From Robiginitalea sp. (GTDB taxonomy: Bacteria; Bacteroidota; Bacteroidia; Flavobacteriales; Flavobacteriaceae): 64,000 nt of DNA. Under the pieces are notes generated by a model. That model did not search any database. It had not been told where the DNA came from and was given only the letters and a program-made list of their open reading frames with translations. The stretch is taken from the NCBI GenBank assembly GCA_024642005.1, contig JAHECA010000004.1, forward strand, positions 97,046-161,045. The letters run 5' to 3'. Shown here in pieces: positions 35,598 to 44,427 of the stretch (positions are counted from its first letter, which is position 1; each line of letters opens with the position of its first letter). The translations under genes and the position numbers were made by a program.

Positions 35598-35610
35598 CGC
35601 CGCCGGGCCT

Positions 35611-36273
35611 TCAAAACGCCCCCCTGATCATGGCCAAAAATTCCGCTCGCGCAACGGGCCCTGCTCCCAGGCTGGCCAGGTGCGGCGTGTACATCTGGCA
35701 ATCGATCAACCGGCACCCCCTGTCTTCCTGCTCGCGTACCATCTGAATAAAAGCGGCTTTGGAAGCGTTGGATACCCTGCTGAACATACTTTCCCCGCAG
35801 AAAATACCGCCGAGTTCCACTCCGTACAGGCCGCCTGCCAGCTGATCTCCCTGCCATGCTTCATACGATACGGCATAGCCCAGGCGATGCAGTTCGGTGT
35901 AGGCTGCAATCATCTGTTCCGTAATCCAGGTGCCGGGCTCCCCCTTCCTCAGAATATGGGCACATGCCCTGATCACCTCGGGGAAGCGCTGGTTTTTCGT
36001 AATGGTAAAATCGCCCCGCTCAATTATTTTGGACATGCTCCTGGAAACCTTTAATTGTTTCGGGAACAATACCATCCTGGGGTCGGGGCTCCACCAGAGA
36101 ATAAGGGAGTCGTCGTTAAACCAGGGGAAGATGCCGCTTCGGTAGGCCAACAGCAACCGCTCGGGGCTCAGGTCTCCCCCAGCAGCCAGCAAGCCTTCCG
36201 GCCCGGAAGCCTCAGGGGGAGGAAAAGCGAGGGCTTCGCCCAGGAACCGAATGGGATGGCGCGCTGCAGACAT
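35611..36273 (-). CDS. aat: Leucyl/phenylalanyl-tRNA-protein transferase
   Basis: The 220-residue Aat adds Leu or Phe from aminoacyl-tRNA to N-terminal Arg/Lys of proteins, marking them for ClpAP in the N-degron pathway. The family blocks are clear: LLAAGGDLSPERLLLAYRSGIFPWF, LWWSPDPRMVLFP, GTWITEQMIAAYTELHRLGYAVSYEAW, LAGGLYGVELGGIFCGESMFSR and SKAAFIQMV. Length is normal. It is convergent with the unknown secreted-protein gene (13-base gap). Confidence 0.95.
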   Translation of the reverse strand: MSAARHPIRFLGEALAFPPPEASGPEGLLAAGGDLSPERLLLAYRSGIFPWFNDDSLILWWSPDPRMVLFPKQLKVSRSMSKIIERGDFTITKNQRFPEVIRACAHILRKGEPGTWITEQMIAAYTELHRLGYAVSYEAWQGDQLAGGLYGVELGGIFCGESMFSRVSNASKAAFIQMVREQEDRGCRLIDCQMYTPHLASLGAGPVARAEFLAMIRGAF

Positions 36274-36302
36274 AGCTCCTTTTTGCTAAGGTAGCGCCCC
36301 GC

Positions 36303-37679
36303 CTACCACAAAAGCAAGCCCCCCAGAAAGATGCAGGTGCCGGCCACCATGAAAAGCAGGGAATAAGGCAATATCTCGCGTGCCTTGAGCCGCGTAATCG
36401 CAAGAAGCGGCAGGGCCCAGAAAGGCTGCAGCATATTGGTGAGCTGGTCGCCATATGCCAGCGCCATGAGGGCCTTGGCCAGGGGAACGTTCAGGTCCAG
36501 GGCAGCCTGCATGATGATCGGTCCCTGCACCGCCCACTGCCCTCCGCCACTGGGAATAAACACGTTCACCAGCCCGGCGCTCAAAAAGGTATAGATCGGA
36601 TAGCTGGTCTGAGTGCCGATCGCTACAAAAAAATCGGAGATTACGCGAATCAGCCCGCTGTCTGCCATAACGCCCATGATCCCGAAATAGAGCGGAAACT
36701 GGATCAGGATTCCGGCAGTGCCACCGATGGCTGCGGATACTGCCTTTCCAAACCGCCTGATGTTCCCGTGCAAGACCACACCCAGACCCAGCATAAAAAA
36801 ATTGAGCATGTTCGGGGTCAGGTCAAGGCTTAGCAATCTGGACAGGTATTGCAGAAAGAAGGCTGTAAGGATTACTGCCCCGAAAAGCCAGGCTACCCAG
36901 GGCGAATAATCCAGTCGTTCGGCGCCCGTGGCCTCAGGTTCTTCCTTGACTTTCCCGCCGAAATCGGGGAGGTCAATGGGGGTGGCAGCAGTTTTTTTTC
37001 CGAGGTAAAAGGCCATTGCGCTCAACACCAGGAGCAACACTGCCGACACGCCGAGATTGGCAGGGGCGAAGATGGTGTCGGCCGTGGGGATGCTGGAGGG
37101 AAGCCGGGCCAGGGTCTCAGCCGGCACCACTCCCGTCAGCAGGTCGGTGATATGACCGGGCTCTGAGGCCTTGATAGCCGCCGAACCGCTTATGCCCCCG
37201 TTGAAAACCATCAGCCCCAGGTACCCGCAGGCACCGATCAGGGGGTAATTAAGTGGAATGCCCTGACGGGAGGCATGCTCCCCCACTTTCCGCGCCAGAA
37301 TGGCCCCGAAAATGAGGCCCAGCCCCCAGTTGAACAGGGCCACAACCACCGTGGACGCCGTAACCAGCAGGGCAGCAGAGGCCCCATCGCGCACCAGGCT
37401 AGTAATGTGGCCAATAAGCCGTTCCATAGGCCGGCTCAGCACCACCACATGGCCCAGCACCAAAATGAGCATCATTTGGTAGGCAAAGACCAGCAAACCC
37501 GGGTTCCAGAGTCCCTTTTCCCACGAGCGCAAGACGCTTTGCCAGGCAGGGGATTCCTCTGGATAGGAGCCGAAAGCGGCCGCCAGGACCAGGGTAAGGG
37601 CGCTGAGCAGCAGCGCAATCACAAAGGGTGATGGCAGAAACCGCCTGAAGCCGGAAACGATAAAACGGGTTACAGACAT
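36303..37679 (-). CDS. AtoE-type short-chain fatty acid transporter
   Basis: This 458-residue polytopic protein has about 11-12 hydrophobic helices and the AtoE (TIGR00366) pattern: RFLPSPFVIALLLSALTLVLA, NWGLGLIFGAILARKVGEHA, NYPLIGACGYLGLMVFNGGISGSAA, FIPSGGGQWAVQGPI. The family is linked to uptake of short-chain fatty acids such as acetoacetate or butyrate. No fatty-acid catabolic genes adjoin, so the substrate is not further defined. Confidence 0.88.
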   Translation of the reverse strand: MSVTRFIVSGFRRFLPSPFVIALLLSALTLVLAAAFGSYPEESPAWQSVLRSWEKGLWNPGLLVFAYQMMLILVLGHVVVLSRPMERLIGHITSLVRDGASAALLVTASTVVVALFNWGLGLIFGAILARKVGEHASRQGIPLNYPLIGACGYLGLMVFNGGISGSAAIKASEPGHITDLLTGVVPAETLARLPSSIPTADTIFAPANLGVSAVLLLVLSAMAFYLGKKTAATPIDLPDFGGKVKEEPEATGAERLDYSPWVAWLFGAVILTAFFLQYLSRLLSLDLTPNMLNFFMLGLGVVLHGNIRRFGKAVSAAIGGTAGILIQFPLYFGIMGVMADSGLIRVISDFFVAIGTQTSYPIYTFLSAGLVNVFIPSGGGQWAVQGPIIMQAALDLNVPLAKALMALAYGDQLTNMLQPFWALPLLAITRLKAREILPYSLLFMVAGTCIFLGGLLLW

Positions 37680-37724
37680 GAAAATGGAAGGGGTTCGGGC
37701 CTGTCAAATACAGGCTGGAACCCG

Positions 37725-38102
37725 CTAGAACGGGAGGTCGTCGTAATCTTCTTCCCGCAGGTCAGGGGCGGGTTCAAACGCCTCCATTGGCGGCACGGGC
37801 GGTATACCACCATCCGGGTTTTCCTGTTGCAGGGGCTCAATGCGCCATCCCTGAATCGAATTGAAGTACTTGAGCTCCCCCTGGGGGTTGGTCCATTCGC
37901 GCCCGCGCAGGTTGATACTAATTTTAACCGGTTGCCCGACCTTAAACTTGTCGAGCAGTTCGGTTTTCTCCTGTACGAATTCCACCAGAATGTGCTGCGG
38001 GTATTGCTCGTCGGTGGTCACAACCATTTCGCGCTTGCGAAAGCCATTGCTGCCGAAGGTTTTGGTCTGGTCAATCTGTTTGATGTTGCCTTGAATTTCC
38101 AT
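37725..38102 (-). CDS. DUF3127 OB-fold protein with an SSB-like C-terminal tip
   Basis: The 125-residue protein's residues 1-90 are the DUF3127 domain (GNIKQIDQTKTFGSNGFRKR, FVQEKTELLDKFKVGQPVKI, NLRGREWTNPQGELKYFNSIQGWRIE). I read this as an SSB-type OB fold. A Pro-rich linker leads to an acidic tail ending EEDYDDLPF. The window's true SSB (54817-55260) ends EEEDDLPF, so the tips are almost identical. In SSB that tip recruits repair and replication proteins. The DUF is common in Bacteroidota; its role is unknown. Confidence 0.85.
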   Translation of the reverse strand: MEIQGNIKQIDQTKTFGSNGFRKREMVVTTDEQYPQHILVEFVQEKTELLDKFKVGQPVKISINLRGREWTNPQGELKYFNSIQGWRIEPLQQENPDGGIPPVPPMEAFEPAPDLREEDYDDLPF

Positions 38103-38116
38103 ATGCTAATTGTCTT

Positions 38117-39025
38117 CTATTGTGTTCTGATTGCTTGGTCTTGCGCCGCGAGCAGTATCTTCCAGGCTGAAGATACGTCATTTTGCGCTAAATAATCCTG
38201 GGCTCTCCGGTGGATCAACCCCTTGTCTTTGGTTTCGAGGAGCTGCCGTATCAAATTGCCTGAATGCACAAAAGCCTGCACCTCCTCAGGGGAGGGAAGG
38301 TGTTGCACATTGCCCAGCATCCCCAGGTCGTTGCCCGTCAAAACAGGGCTCAGCCGAATGGCCTCCGGAATGGCATCAATGCCGATTCCCAGGCTGGCCA
38401 GGGGCTTGGGCACCTCAAAAAGGCCAGGGTTGGCACGGCTGTACCAGTTGCCGCCCATGCGGGCTACCAGGTCCTGGCGCAATGGGTCGGGCAGGCCATT
38501 TGGCCCCAGGATGTCACGCCTCAGGTGCATGGTAATCACTTCGCAGAATACCAGGTTGCCCGCCCCACCCTCGCGGCCCAGAGGCTTGATCTCGATAACC
38601 CTGCATTCGAACTGGGCTGGCGATTCGGCCACCCGAAAGGGTTTGACTTTCAGGGAAGGCAGCATGGTGAAGCCGGCCTTGTCGAACTCATTCACCCCCT
38701 TGGGGTAATCGGTACTGGCCAGCGACATTTGCTGCACCATGTCGTAGGAGACGGTATTGATCACCACCTCGGGCACGTCACCAACGTTTTCGAGGGTGTG
38801 CTTCAGGCTGTTGTCGCGCACCCGGCGGGAAGGTGAAAAGATCAGTACGGGCGGGCGCGAACTGAAAACATTAAAAAAACTGAAAGGCGCCAGATTGGGG
38901 TTGCCATCGGCATCGAGGGTGCTGGCAAAGGCAATGGGCCTGGGCCCTATGGCCCCCAGTAAAAAGGCGTGGAGTTTCTGGGATTCCAGCTCTGATGGAT
39001 TAAGGGTCAGCACGGCTTCGCTCAT
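38117..39025 (-). CDS. Flavin reductase-like domain protein
   Basis: The 302-residue protein is a flavin-reductase/FMN-binding split-barrel protein (HAFLLGAIGPRPIAFASTLDADGNPNLAPFSFFNVFSSRPP in outline; SRRVRDNSLKHTLEN). Such proteins bind FMN and reduce flavin or serve as oxidoreductase partners. A perfect TACCTTTG -7 box (39037-39030) lies four bases before the ATG at 39025, so the message is probably leaderless and the longer frame to 39088 is wrong. Confidence 0.87.
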   Translation of the reverse strand: MSEAVLTLNPSELESQKLHAFLLGAIGPRPIAFASTLDADGNPNLAPFSFFNVFSSRPPVLIFSPSRRVRDNSLKHTLENVGDVPEVVINTVSYDMVQQMSLASTDYPKGVNEFDKAGFTMLPSLKVKPFRVAESPAQFECRVIEIKPLGREGGAGNLVFCEVITMHLRRDILGPNGLPDPLRQDLVARMGGNWYSRANPGLFEVPKPLASLGIGIDAIPEAIRLSPVLTGNDLGMLGNVQHLPSPEEVQAFVHSGNLIRQLLETKDKGLIHRRAQDYLAQNDVSSAWKILLAAQDQAIRTQ

Positions 39026-39029
39026 GGGG

Positions 39030-39037
39030 CAAAGGTA
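39030..39037 (-). promoter_or_regulatory. -7 box of the flavin reductase-like gene
   Basis: The minus strand reads TACCTTTG, ending four bases upstream of the ATG. It decides the start codon. Confidence 0.6.
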
Positions 39038-39132
39038 CAGAAAATTGAGGCCAACTCCCTTCCCTAACCCAACCCAAGTCCGCAACAATTCCAGCTAAAT
39101 TGAGTTATATTTAATGCAACTATGGATGCTAC

Positions 39133-40281
39133 ATGCGTTTAACTCTGCCCAAGAAATTTGCGAATGCCTTCCTGCTTATTTCCGCCTTTGCGATCGTAAG
39201 CCTTATCCTCTGGAACACCAACAGTTTTTTCAGGAAATTCAAGGAAGAGGAACGCAACAAAATGGAGATCTGGGCCACCGCCCAGTCAGAACTCCTGAGG
39301 CTCTCCGAAGATCAGGAACTCGGAAACCTGCACCTGGAGGTACTGCAGCACAATACCAGCACCCCCATGATACTGGTGAATGCAGACGGGTCGTACAAGC
39401 TGAACAACATGCCCGGCGTTTCCGATCAGGACCGGGAAACGATCGAAAAGCGCATGGCTACCTTCGGGGGCGAAAACAACCCCATCCGCATCGAATACCA
39501 GGGCGAATTGCTGGCCACCCTGTACTACGGCAACTCGGAGGTGCTCAACAAACTGAAATACTACCCCGTTGCCCTTTTGCTGATCATTTTTCTCTTCGGG
39601 GCGGTAATCTTCTTTTTCTTCAAAACCAACAAGGCCTCCGAACAGAACAGGTTGTGGGCGGGCATGGCAAAAGAAACGGCTCACCAGATCGGCACGCCCC
39701 TAACCTCCCTGCTCGGGTGGAACGAATTGCTGAAGTCGGAGGCCCTGAACCCGAAAATAACCGAGGAGATCGAGAAAGACATCGGCAGGCTACAGACCAT
39801 TACCGAGCGCTTTTCACAAATTGGTTCCCTGCCCAAGCTCGAAGAGTACGACCTGGTCGACGAAACCCGCCAGGCCTTCGAATACCTGCAAGTGCGCAGT
39901 TCCAAGCTCATCCGCTTCAGCTTTTCATCGGCGGCCGAACACCTGCCGGTGCTGCTCAACCGGTCGCTGTACAACTGGACCATTGAAAACCTGGTGAAGA
40001 ACGGAATCGACGCCATGAAGGGGAAAGGGGCTATTTCCGTGGAAATTATCCCGGCCCCGCCCTTTGTAAACATCCTGGTCTCAGACACCGGACACGGGAT
40101 TGCGAAAAACCAGTGGGCGCACATCTTCGAACCCGGTGTTACTACTAAAAAGCGCGGGTGGGGCCTGGGCCTTTCCCTGGTGAAACGCATTGTGGAAGAA
40201 TACCACGGCGGCAAGGTAAAAGTCTTGTCGTCGGGCAGGGAAGGAACCGTCATGCAGGTTTCCCTGCGCATAAACCGTTGA
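39133..40281 (+). CDS. Membrane sensor histidine kinase
   Basis: The 382-residue kinase has two membrane helices (about 11-28 and 142-162) enclosing a roughly 110-residue extracytoplasmic sensor domain of no recognised family. The phospho-accepting region is AKETAHQIGTPLTSLLGW (His near 185), where QIGTPL replaces the usual ELRTPL. The ATPase domain has NLVKNGIDAM (N box), SDTGHGI (G1) and GWGLGLSLVKRI (G2). No response regulator adjoins. A TATATTTA -7-like box is 20 bases upstream. The zinc-ribbon gene follows by two bases. Confidence 0.88.
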   Translation: MRLTLPKKFANAFLLISAFAIVSLILWNTNSFFRKFKEEERNKMEIWATAQSELLRLSEDQELGNLHLEVLQHNTSTPMILVNADGSYKLNNMPGVSDQDRETIEKRMATFGGENNPIRIEYQGELLATLYYGNSEVLNKLKYYPVALLLIIFLFGAVIFFFFKTNKASEQNRLWAGMAKETAHQIGTPLTSLLGWNELLKSEALNPKITEEIEKDIGRLQTITERFSQIGSLPKLEEYDLVDETRQAFEYLQVRSSKLIRFSFSSAAEHLPVLLNRSLYNWTIENLVKNGIDAMKGKGAISVEIIPAPPFVNILVSDTGHGIAKNQWAHIFEPGVTTKKRGWGLGLSLVKRIVEEYHGGKVKVLSSGREGTVMQVSLRINR

Positions 40282-40283
40282 TT

Positions 40284-40634
40284 ATGGAAAAGGAACGCTA
40301 CGAACTGCTTCGGGAGGCCCCCCTGAACAACAATTGTCCGGAATGCTTCAACCAAAACCTCACCCTGCGGTTCAGCCAGCGACACCTACAGGGCAAATTA
40401 TACCATCGCACCTGCAGGGAAGTGCGACAGGAATTGCAATGCAATACCTGCAAAACCGTACTCTATCCGGTGCAATGGTCCGAAGATATCGAACGCAGTG
40501 TGGCCTATTACGAAAAAGCCGTGGAGCCCGCCCGGGCTGGTATCCGGTTTACAATCCTGTTTTATGTATTGCTTGTCGCGGGCCTGGCCGCAATAGCGGC
40601 CCTGATCTACGTCCTGCGGGAAGGCCTTATTTGA
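40284..40634 (+). CDS. Zinc-ribbon membrane protein of unknown function
   Basis: The 116-residue protein has two cysteine pairs, CPEC (about residues 18-21) and CNTC (about 53-56), forming a probable zinc ribbon, then a C-terminal membrane helix (ILFYVLLVAGLAAIAALIYVL). It is probably anchored with the ribbon in the cytoplasm. It lies two bases after the histidine kinase stop, so it may serve that kinase. Its 3' end overlaps the HIT-family gene antisense by eight bases. Confidence 0.75.
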   Translation: MEKERYELLREAPLNNNCPECFNQNLTLRFSQRHLQGKLYHRTCREVRQELQCNTCKTVLYPVQWSEDIERSVAYYEKAVEPARAGIRFTILFYVLLVAGLAAIAALIYVLREGLI

Positions 40635-41019
40635 GTTTGGCCCTGATGGCGGCAGCGGTGGCCTCGAACTCTTCTGGGGTGAGCTGTTCTTTTTTCTGAA
40701 AAGTGGCGTCGGCCATGCTGTTGAGCGGAATCAGGTGTACGTGTACATGCGGCACTTCGAGCCCGATAACGGTCATGCCCACCCTAAGGCAGTCTGTGCC
40801 CTGCTCTACCGCCAAAGCCACCCTGCGCGCAAAACGCATCAGGCTTTCGTACGATGCTTCGTCGAGCTCGGTAAGCTTGTTCACCTCCCTTTTCGGGATG
40901 CAGAGCGTATGCCCTTTGCTGTTCGGATTGATGTCGAGGAAGGCAAAATTATCGGCGTCTTCGGCGATTTTATAGCAGGGAATCTCCCCCTGGATGATAC
41001 GCGTGAAAATGCTCGGCAT
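40627..41019 (-). CDS. HIT-family nucleotide-binding protein
   Basis: The 130-residue histidine-triad protein begins MPSIFTRIIQGEIPCYKI. It has DINPNSKGHTLCIPKREV and the triad HVHVHLIPL near residue 100. The HINT/Fhit-like family hydrolyses or transfers nucleotide phosphoramidates or dinucleoside polyphosphates. Twenty upstream in-frame codons lack homology and were excluded. It follows greA on the same strand by 19 bases. Confidence 0.93.
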   Translation of the reverse strand: MPSIFTRIIQGEIPCYKIAEDADNFAFLDINPNSKGHTLCIPKREVNKLTELDEASYESLMRFARRVALAVEQGTDCLRVGMTVIGLEVPHVHVHLIPLNSMADATFQKKEQLTPEEFEATAAAIRAKLK

Positions 41020-41038
41020 GGGCGTCGGTTTTAAAGGA

Positions 41039-41512
41039 TTAACGCGAGATCTCGAGTATGTCGAACTTGAGCGTGCCATTGGGCACCTTAATTTCGGCAG
41101 TCTCCCCCGCTTTCTTACCCAACAGGCCTTTGCCGATGGGAGAGGTCACCGAAATTTTGCCGGATTTCAGATCGGCTTCACTTTCGGCTACCAGCGTGTA
41201 GGTGAGCTCCTGCCCGTTTTGGCGGTTTTTGAGCCGCACCGTCGACAGTACCAGTACCCGGGAGGTATCTAGCTGGGTTTCATCTATAACCCGGGCATTG
41301 GCCAGGAGTTCTTCCATCTTGGCAATCTTCATCTCAAGGTGGCCCTGGGCCTCCTTGGCCGCATCGTACTCGGCATTCTCAGAGAGGTCTCCCTTGTCAC
41401 GGGCGTCTGCAATGGCCTGCGAGGCCTTCGGACGCTCCACATCGCGAAGTTGGTTCAATTCGTCCTTCAACTTCTTCAATCCTTCTGGCGAATAATAGGA
41501 TACCGTACTCAT
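41039..41512 (-). CDS. greA: Transcription elongation factor GreA
   Basis: The 157-residue factor binds the RNA polymerase secondary channel and stimulates cleavage of backtracked transcripts. The N-terminal coiled coil (LKDELNQLRDVERPKASQAIADARDKGDLSENAEYDAAKEAQ) carries the conserved acidic tip DLSENAEYD. The C-terminal FKBP-like domain has SPIGKGLLGKKAGETAEIKVP. A TATATTTG -7 box lies at 41594-41587, giving a roughly 70-base leader. Confidence 0.97.
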   Translation of the reverse strand: MSTVSYYSPEGLKKLKDELNQLRDVERPKASQAIADARDKGDLSENAEYDAAKEAQGHLEMKIAKMEELLANARVIDETQLDTSRVLVLSTVRLKNRQNGQELTYTLVAESEADLKSGKISVTSPIGKGLLGKKAGETAEIKVPNGTLKFDILEISR

Positions 41513-41586
41513 AATCTTTTATTAAAAAATAGAAAATCCCCTGAAATACCAGCATAAATTGCAGGTTATTTAGAGAGGATTTAACG

Positions 41587-41594
41587 CAAATATA
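41587..41594 (-). promoter_or_regulatory. -7 box of greA
   Basis: The minus strand reads TATATTTG, about 75 bases before the greA ATG. Confidence 0.55.
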
Positions 41595-41634
41595 GTCAAA
41601 TTTTACTGATTTTTGCGACCAAAGCACAAATGCT

Positions 41635-42081
41635 ATGAAGGCCGGCCGCTTCCTTTACTATCTTCTGCTCAGCCTGTTGTTTACTGCCTGCAGCCGCGAC
41701 AGCACCAATCGGAATCCGTACCTTCCCGAAATCGGGTTCCGGTACGAAATTAACCTGAACCTGCCCCAGTACAGCCTGCTTGACTCCACCGGAAACCCCG
41801 TATATATAGGCTCCACAGGGGTTGGCATTCGCGGGGCTTTCGTTATGAATATCGGCTTCGACCAATACATGGCCTTTGAGGCCAGTTGCCCGAACCACAT
41901 CCCCAACAACTGCTCTACCCTGCAGCTGACGAGCCAGACCGTCCATTGCGATTGCGACGATTACGAGTACAGCCTGTTTACGGGGCAAATGCTGAACAGG
42001 CCCGACGACGGAGACCGGTATTACGACTTGCTCTACTACCGGGCCGTGCGCAGCGGCAATTCAGTAATTATCAGCAATTGA
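41635..42081 (+). CDS. Rieske-like lipoprotein with incomplete cluster ligands
   Basis: This 148-residue protein has a lipoprotein signal (LLFTACSRD, Cys about 19). The end of the protein looks like a Rieske domain: ASCPNHIPNN, then VHCDCDDYEYSLFTGQ in place of the canonical CxH...CPCHGSxFxxxTG. The second motif has Asp where the second histidine belongs, and the first reads CxxH. A standard 2Fe-2S cluster is therefore doubtful. It is probably a degenerate Rieske fold on the periplasmic side. Convergent with the TonB receptor. Confidence 0.7.
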   Translation: MKAGRFLYYLLLSLLFTACSRDSTNRNPYLPEIGFRYEINLNLPQYSLLDSTGNPVYIGSTGVGIRGAFVMNIGFDQYMAFEASCPNHIPNNCSTLQLTSQTVHCDCDDYEYSLFTGQMLNRPDDGDRYYDLLYYRAVRSGNSVIISN

Positions 42082-42093
42082 CATCCCGCGGCT

Positions 42094-44337
42094 TCAGAAG
42101 CGCACCTTGGCGCCCACCAGGAAGTTGATCCCTGCCTGCGGATAGTAACCTGTGCCCTCTATAGTCGTAACCGTGCCCGGGTTGCTGAAATCGTCGTCGT
42201 AGGTATAAAAATAGCCATTTGAACTGAATTTCGCATCGAACAGGTTGTTCACCAGGGCCGTTAACGTGACTTCAGGGAAACCTGCCATAGCCGGCAAAAC
42301 GTATTGCAGATTAAAGTCGGTCTGGCTGTAGGCGTCAAGGCGGGAAGCATTGGCCTCGATATTGCTCATATACTGTTTCCCTACATATTTGTTTAACAGG
42401 GCCAGCTGAAGTCGCTCCGAGGCGCGGTACACAAGCCGGCTGCCGGCCACCACGCCCGGGGAGTAGGCAATTTGGGTGTTGCCCAGGTTCTGCAATTGCC
42501 CGTCGCGGCTAAAGAAATAATCCATGTTCCGGTTCGTGCTCAGCGTCAGGTTGGGCTGCCAGAGCCAGCGCTCACTTAATTCGAGGCTGGCATCGATTTC
42601 CAGGCCCAGGCGGTAGCTGTCCCCTACATTGGCCCGCAGGGGCGCGCCCACATCGTTCAGGGCCCCGGTGAGTACCAGCTGGTCTTTGTAGCGCATGTAG
42701 TACAGGTTGGCATTCAGGGTGGAATGACCACTCCTGTACCTCCATCCCCCTTCAAAATCGTGCAGGCGCTCCGGTTTGGGACTCCCTCCTTCGTAGTCGT
42801 TGCGGTTGGGTTCGCGATTGGCAACGGCATAGGAAAAATAAAGGTGGTTCGTGGGGTTAAGGAGGTAGGTAATTCCCACCTTTGGGTTGAAAAAACGAAA
42901 CCGATCGTCTACCAGGCCGGTCTCGGCCCCGTTGGCCTGGTAACGGACCCCACGGTATTGCAGGTCGGCAAAAACCCGCCACTTTTCGGAAGGGTTAAAC
43001 CGGGCCTTGGCAAAAGTGTTGAAATCGTCCTTTTGGGAACTGTCGTCGTAATAGCGGTCGCCCCGTTCCAGTATCCCGGAGTACCGCGCCCAGATCAATT
43101 CGCCGAAATGATCGCCCCTGTAGGTGTTTATACCGCCCCCCAGGGTAAGTTCCCAGGGGCCGTTGCCGTATTCGACCGCATAAACAGCTCCAAAAAAATC
43201 ATTATCGAGCCAGCGGCGGCGGATGTAATCCATGCGCTGTACCTCCACCCCATCAATGTTAACGGGGTCAAGCCCCAGGAAGCTCAGCTGGGCGTCTGGG
43301 GCGAACAAAATGTTCGTGTAATACCAGTCATCTACATATTCCTCGTAAAACCCGCGGCCCCTTGTATAATGAATGGCCAGGTGGGTTTGCAGGACATCGC
43401 TCCACGTTTCGTTCCAATGCAGCTGAAAATGGTCTTGCTTGTAGTTGTCTACCTGATTGTCGTAGAACCCTTCAAAGTTGCCCTCGGGGTCGAACTGGAT
43501 TCCGGCAATGTTGTATCGGCGGTTGGTTCGGAGGTCTGAATCTTCGCCGATGGCAGACAGGGTGGCAGGGTCGAACCCATACCAAGACTGGTAGGTAATT
43601 TCATGCCCGCCAAAGAGCAAGGCTTTCACCAACCGGCGATCGTCTCGGTAGGCCCCCTGTAAAAAGTAGGAATTCAGGTTGGAAGAGGCGCGGTCTATAT
43701 AGCCGTCTGAGGCAATGCGCGAAAGGCGTCCAGACACCTCAAAATGGTCGCGGAGCAGCCCCGTGCTGAAAAGCAGGTTGGCCCTGTGGGTTGCGAAACT
43801 GCCGGCCGCACCCGAAATTTCGGCATAGGCTTCGTCGGAAACTACCTGGGTGAGCAGGTTCAGGCTTGCCCCGAAGGCCCCAGCCCCATTGGTGGAGGTT
43901 CCCACCCCACGCTGCAATTGGAGGTTTTCGGTTGAGGAGGCGAAGTCAGGCATGTTTACCCAAAAAGTCCCGTGCGATTCAGGGTCGTTATAAGGTATGC
44001 CGTTAATGGTCACATTAACCCGGGTGGCGTCGCTGCCGCGAACACGTATGCCGGTATAGCCAATGCCCGCGCCCGCGTCGGAGGTCGAAACCACAGAAGG
44101 CAGATAGTTCATCAACACGGGGATGTCTTGCCCCAGGTTCCGGGTTTCAAGTCGCTTGCGATCGAGGTTGGAAAAGGTTACCGGCGATTCGCGGCGCGCC
44201 CTGATAGCCCGCACCAAAACCTCATCGAGCTTGATTTCCGCTGCTTCTATACTGTCTTGAGGCGATTCCTGAGCACTTATTGCGGCAGCCAGCCCAAGAA
44301 AGGCTGCAATAGCGAACACGGTTTTCATTCGTAACAT
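42094..44337 (-). CDS. TonB-dependent receptor behind a TPP riboswitch (probable thiamine receptor)
   Basis: The 747-residue outer-membrane receptor has a signal peptide (MKTVFAIAAFLGLAAAISAQ). The plug domain (PVLMNYLPSVVSTSDAGAG, GIRVRGSDATRVNVTINGIPYNDPESHG) is followed by a 22-strand-type barrel ending in a terminal Phe (VGAKVRF). It sits behind a TPP riboswitch and terminator, so it most likely imports thiamine or a precursor, as do riboswitch-controlled receptors in Bacteroides. Two ATGs (44337, 44328) lie on and around an 8-base-pair inverted repeat; either could be used. The preceding operon encodes thiamine-binding and PnuC-type proteins. Confidence 0.9.
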   Translation of the reverse strand: MLRMKTVFAIAAFLGLAAAISAQESPQDSIEAAEIKLDEVLVRAIRARRESPVTFSNLDRKRLETRNLGQDIPVLMNYLPSVVSTSDAGAGIGYTGIRVRGSDATRVNVTINGIPYNDPESHGTFWVNMPDFASSTENLQLQRGVGTSTNGAGAFGASLNLLTQVVSDEAYAEISGAAGSFATHRANLLFSTGLLRDHFEVSGRLSRIASDGYIDRASSNLNSYFLQGAYRDDRRLVKALLFGGHEITYQSWYGFDPATLSAIGEDSDLRTNRRYNIAGIQFDPEGNFEGFYDNQVDNYKQDHFQLHWNETWSDVLQTHLAIHYTRGRGFYEEYVDDWYYTNILFAPDAQLSFLGLDPVNIDGVEVQRMDYIRRRWLDNDFFGAVYAVEYGNGPWELTLGGGINTYRGDHFGELIWARYSGILERGDRYYDDSSQKDDFNTFAKARFNPSEKWRVFADLQYRGVRYQANGAETGLVDDRFRFFNPKVGITYLLNPTNHLYFSYAVANREPNRNDYEGGSPKPERLHDFEGGWRYRSGHSTLNANLYYMRYKDQLVLTGALNDVGAPLRANVGDSYRLGLEIDASLELSERWLWQPNLTLSTNRNMDYFFSRDGQLQNLGNTQIAYSPGVVAGSRLVYRASERLQLALLNKYVGKQYMSNIEANASRLDAYSQTDFNLQYVLPAMAGFPEVTLTALVNNLFDAKFSSNGYFYTYDDDFSNPGTVTTIEGTGYYPQAGINFLVGAKVRF

Positions 44338-44348
44338 GCATTACGAAT
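44327..44348 (-). promoter_or_regulatory. Start-codon hairpin of the TonB receptor
   Basis: ATTCGTAA and TTACGAAT are perfect 8-base arms around a 6-base loop. In the mRNA the first AUG (44337) falls in the loop and the second (44328) at the base of the 3' arm. It could tune initiation on top of the riboswitch. Confidence 0.5.
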
Positions 44349-44427
44349 AAAAGGGGCCCTTATTCTGGGTTAAACTTGGTTTGGCGAGCGACCCGACCGG
44401 AAGCCCGGCTCGTTGGCCGGCTCTTCC

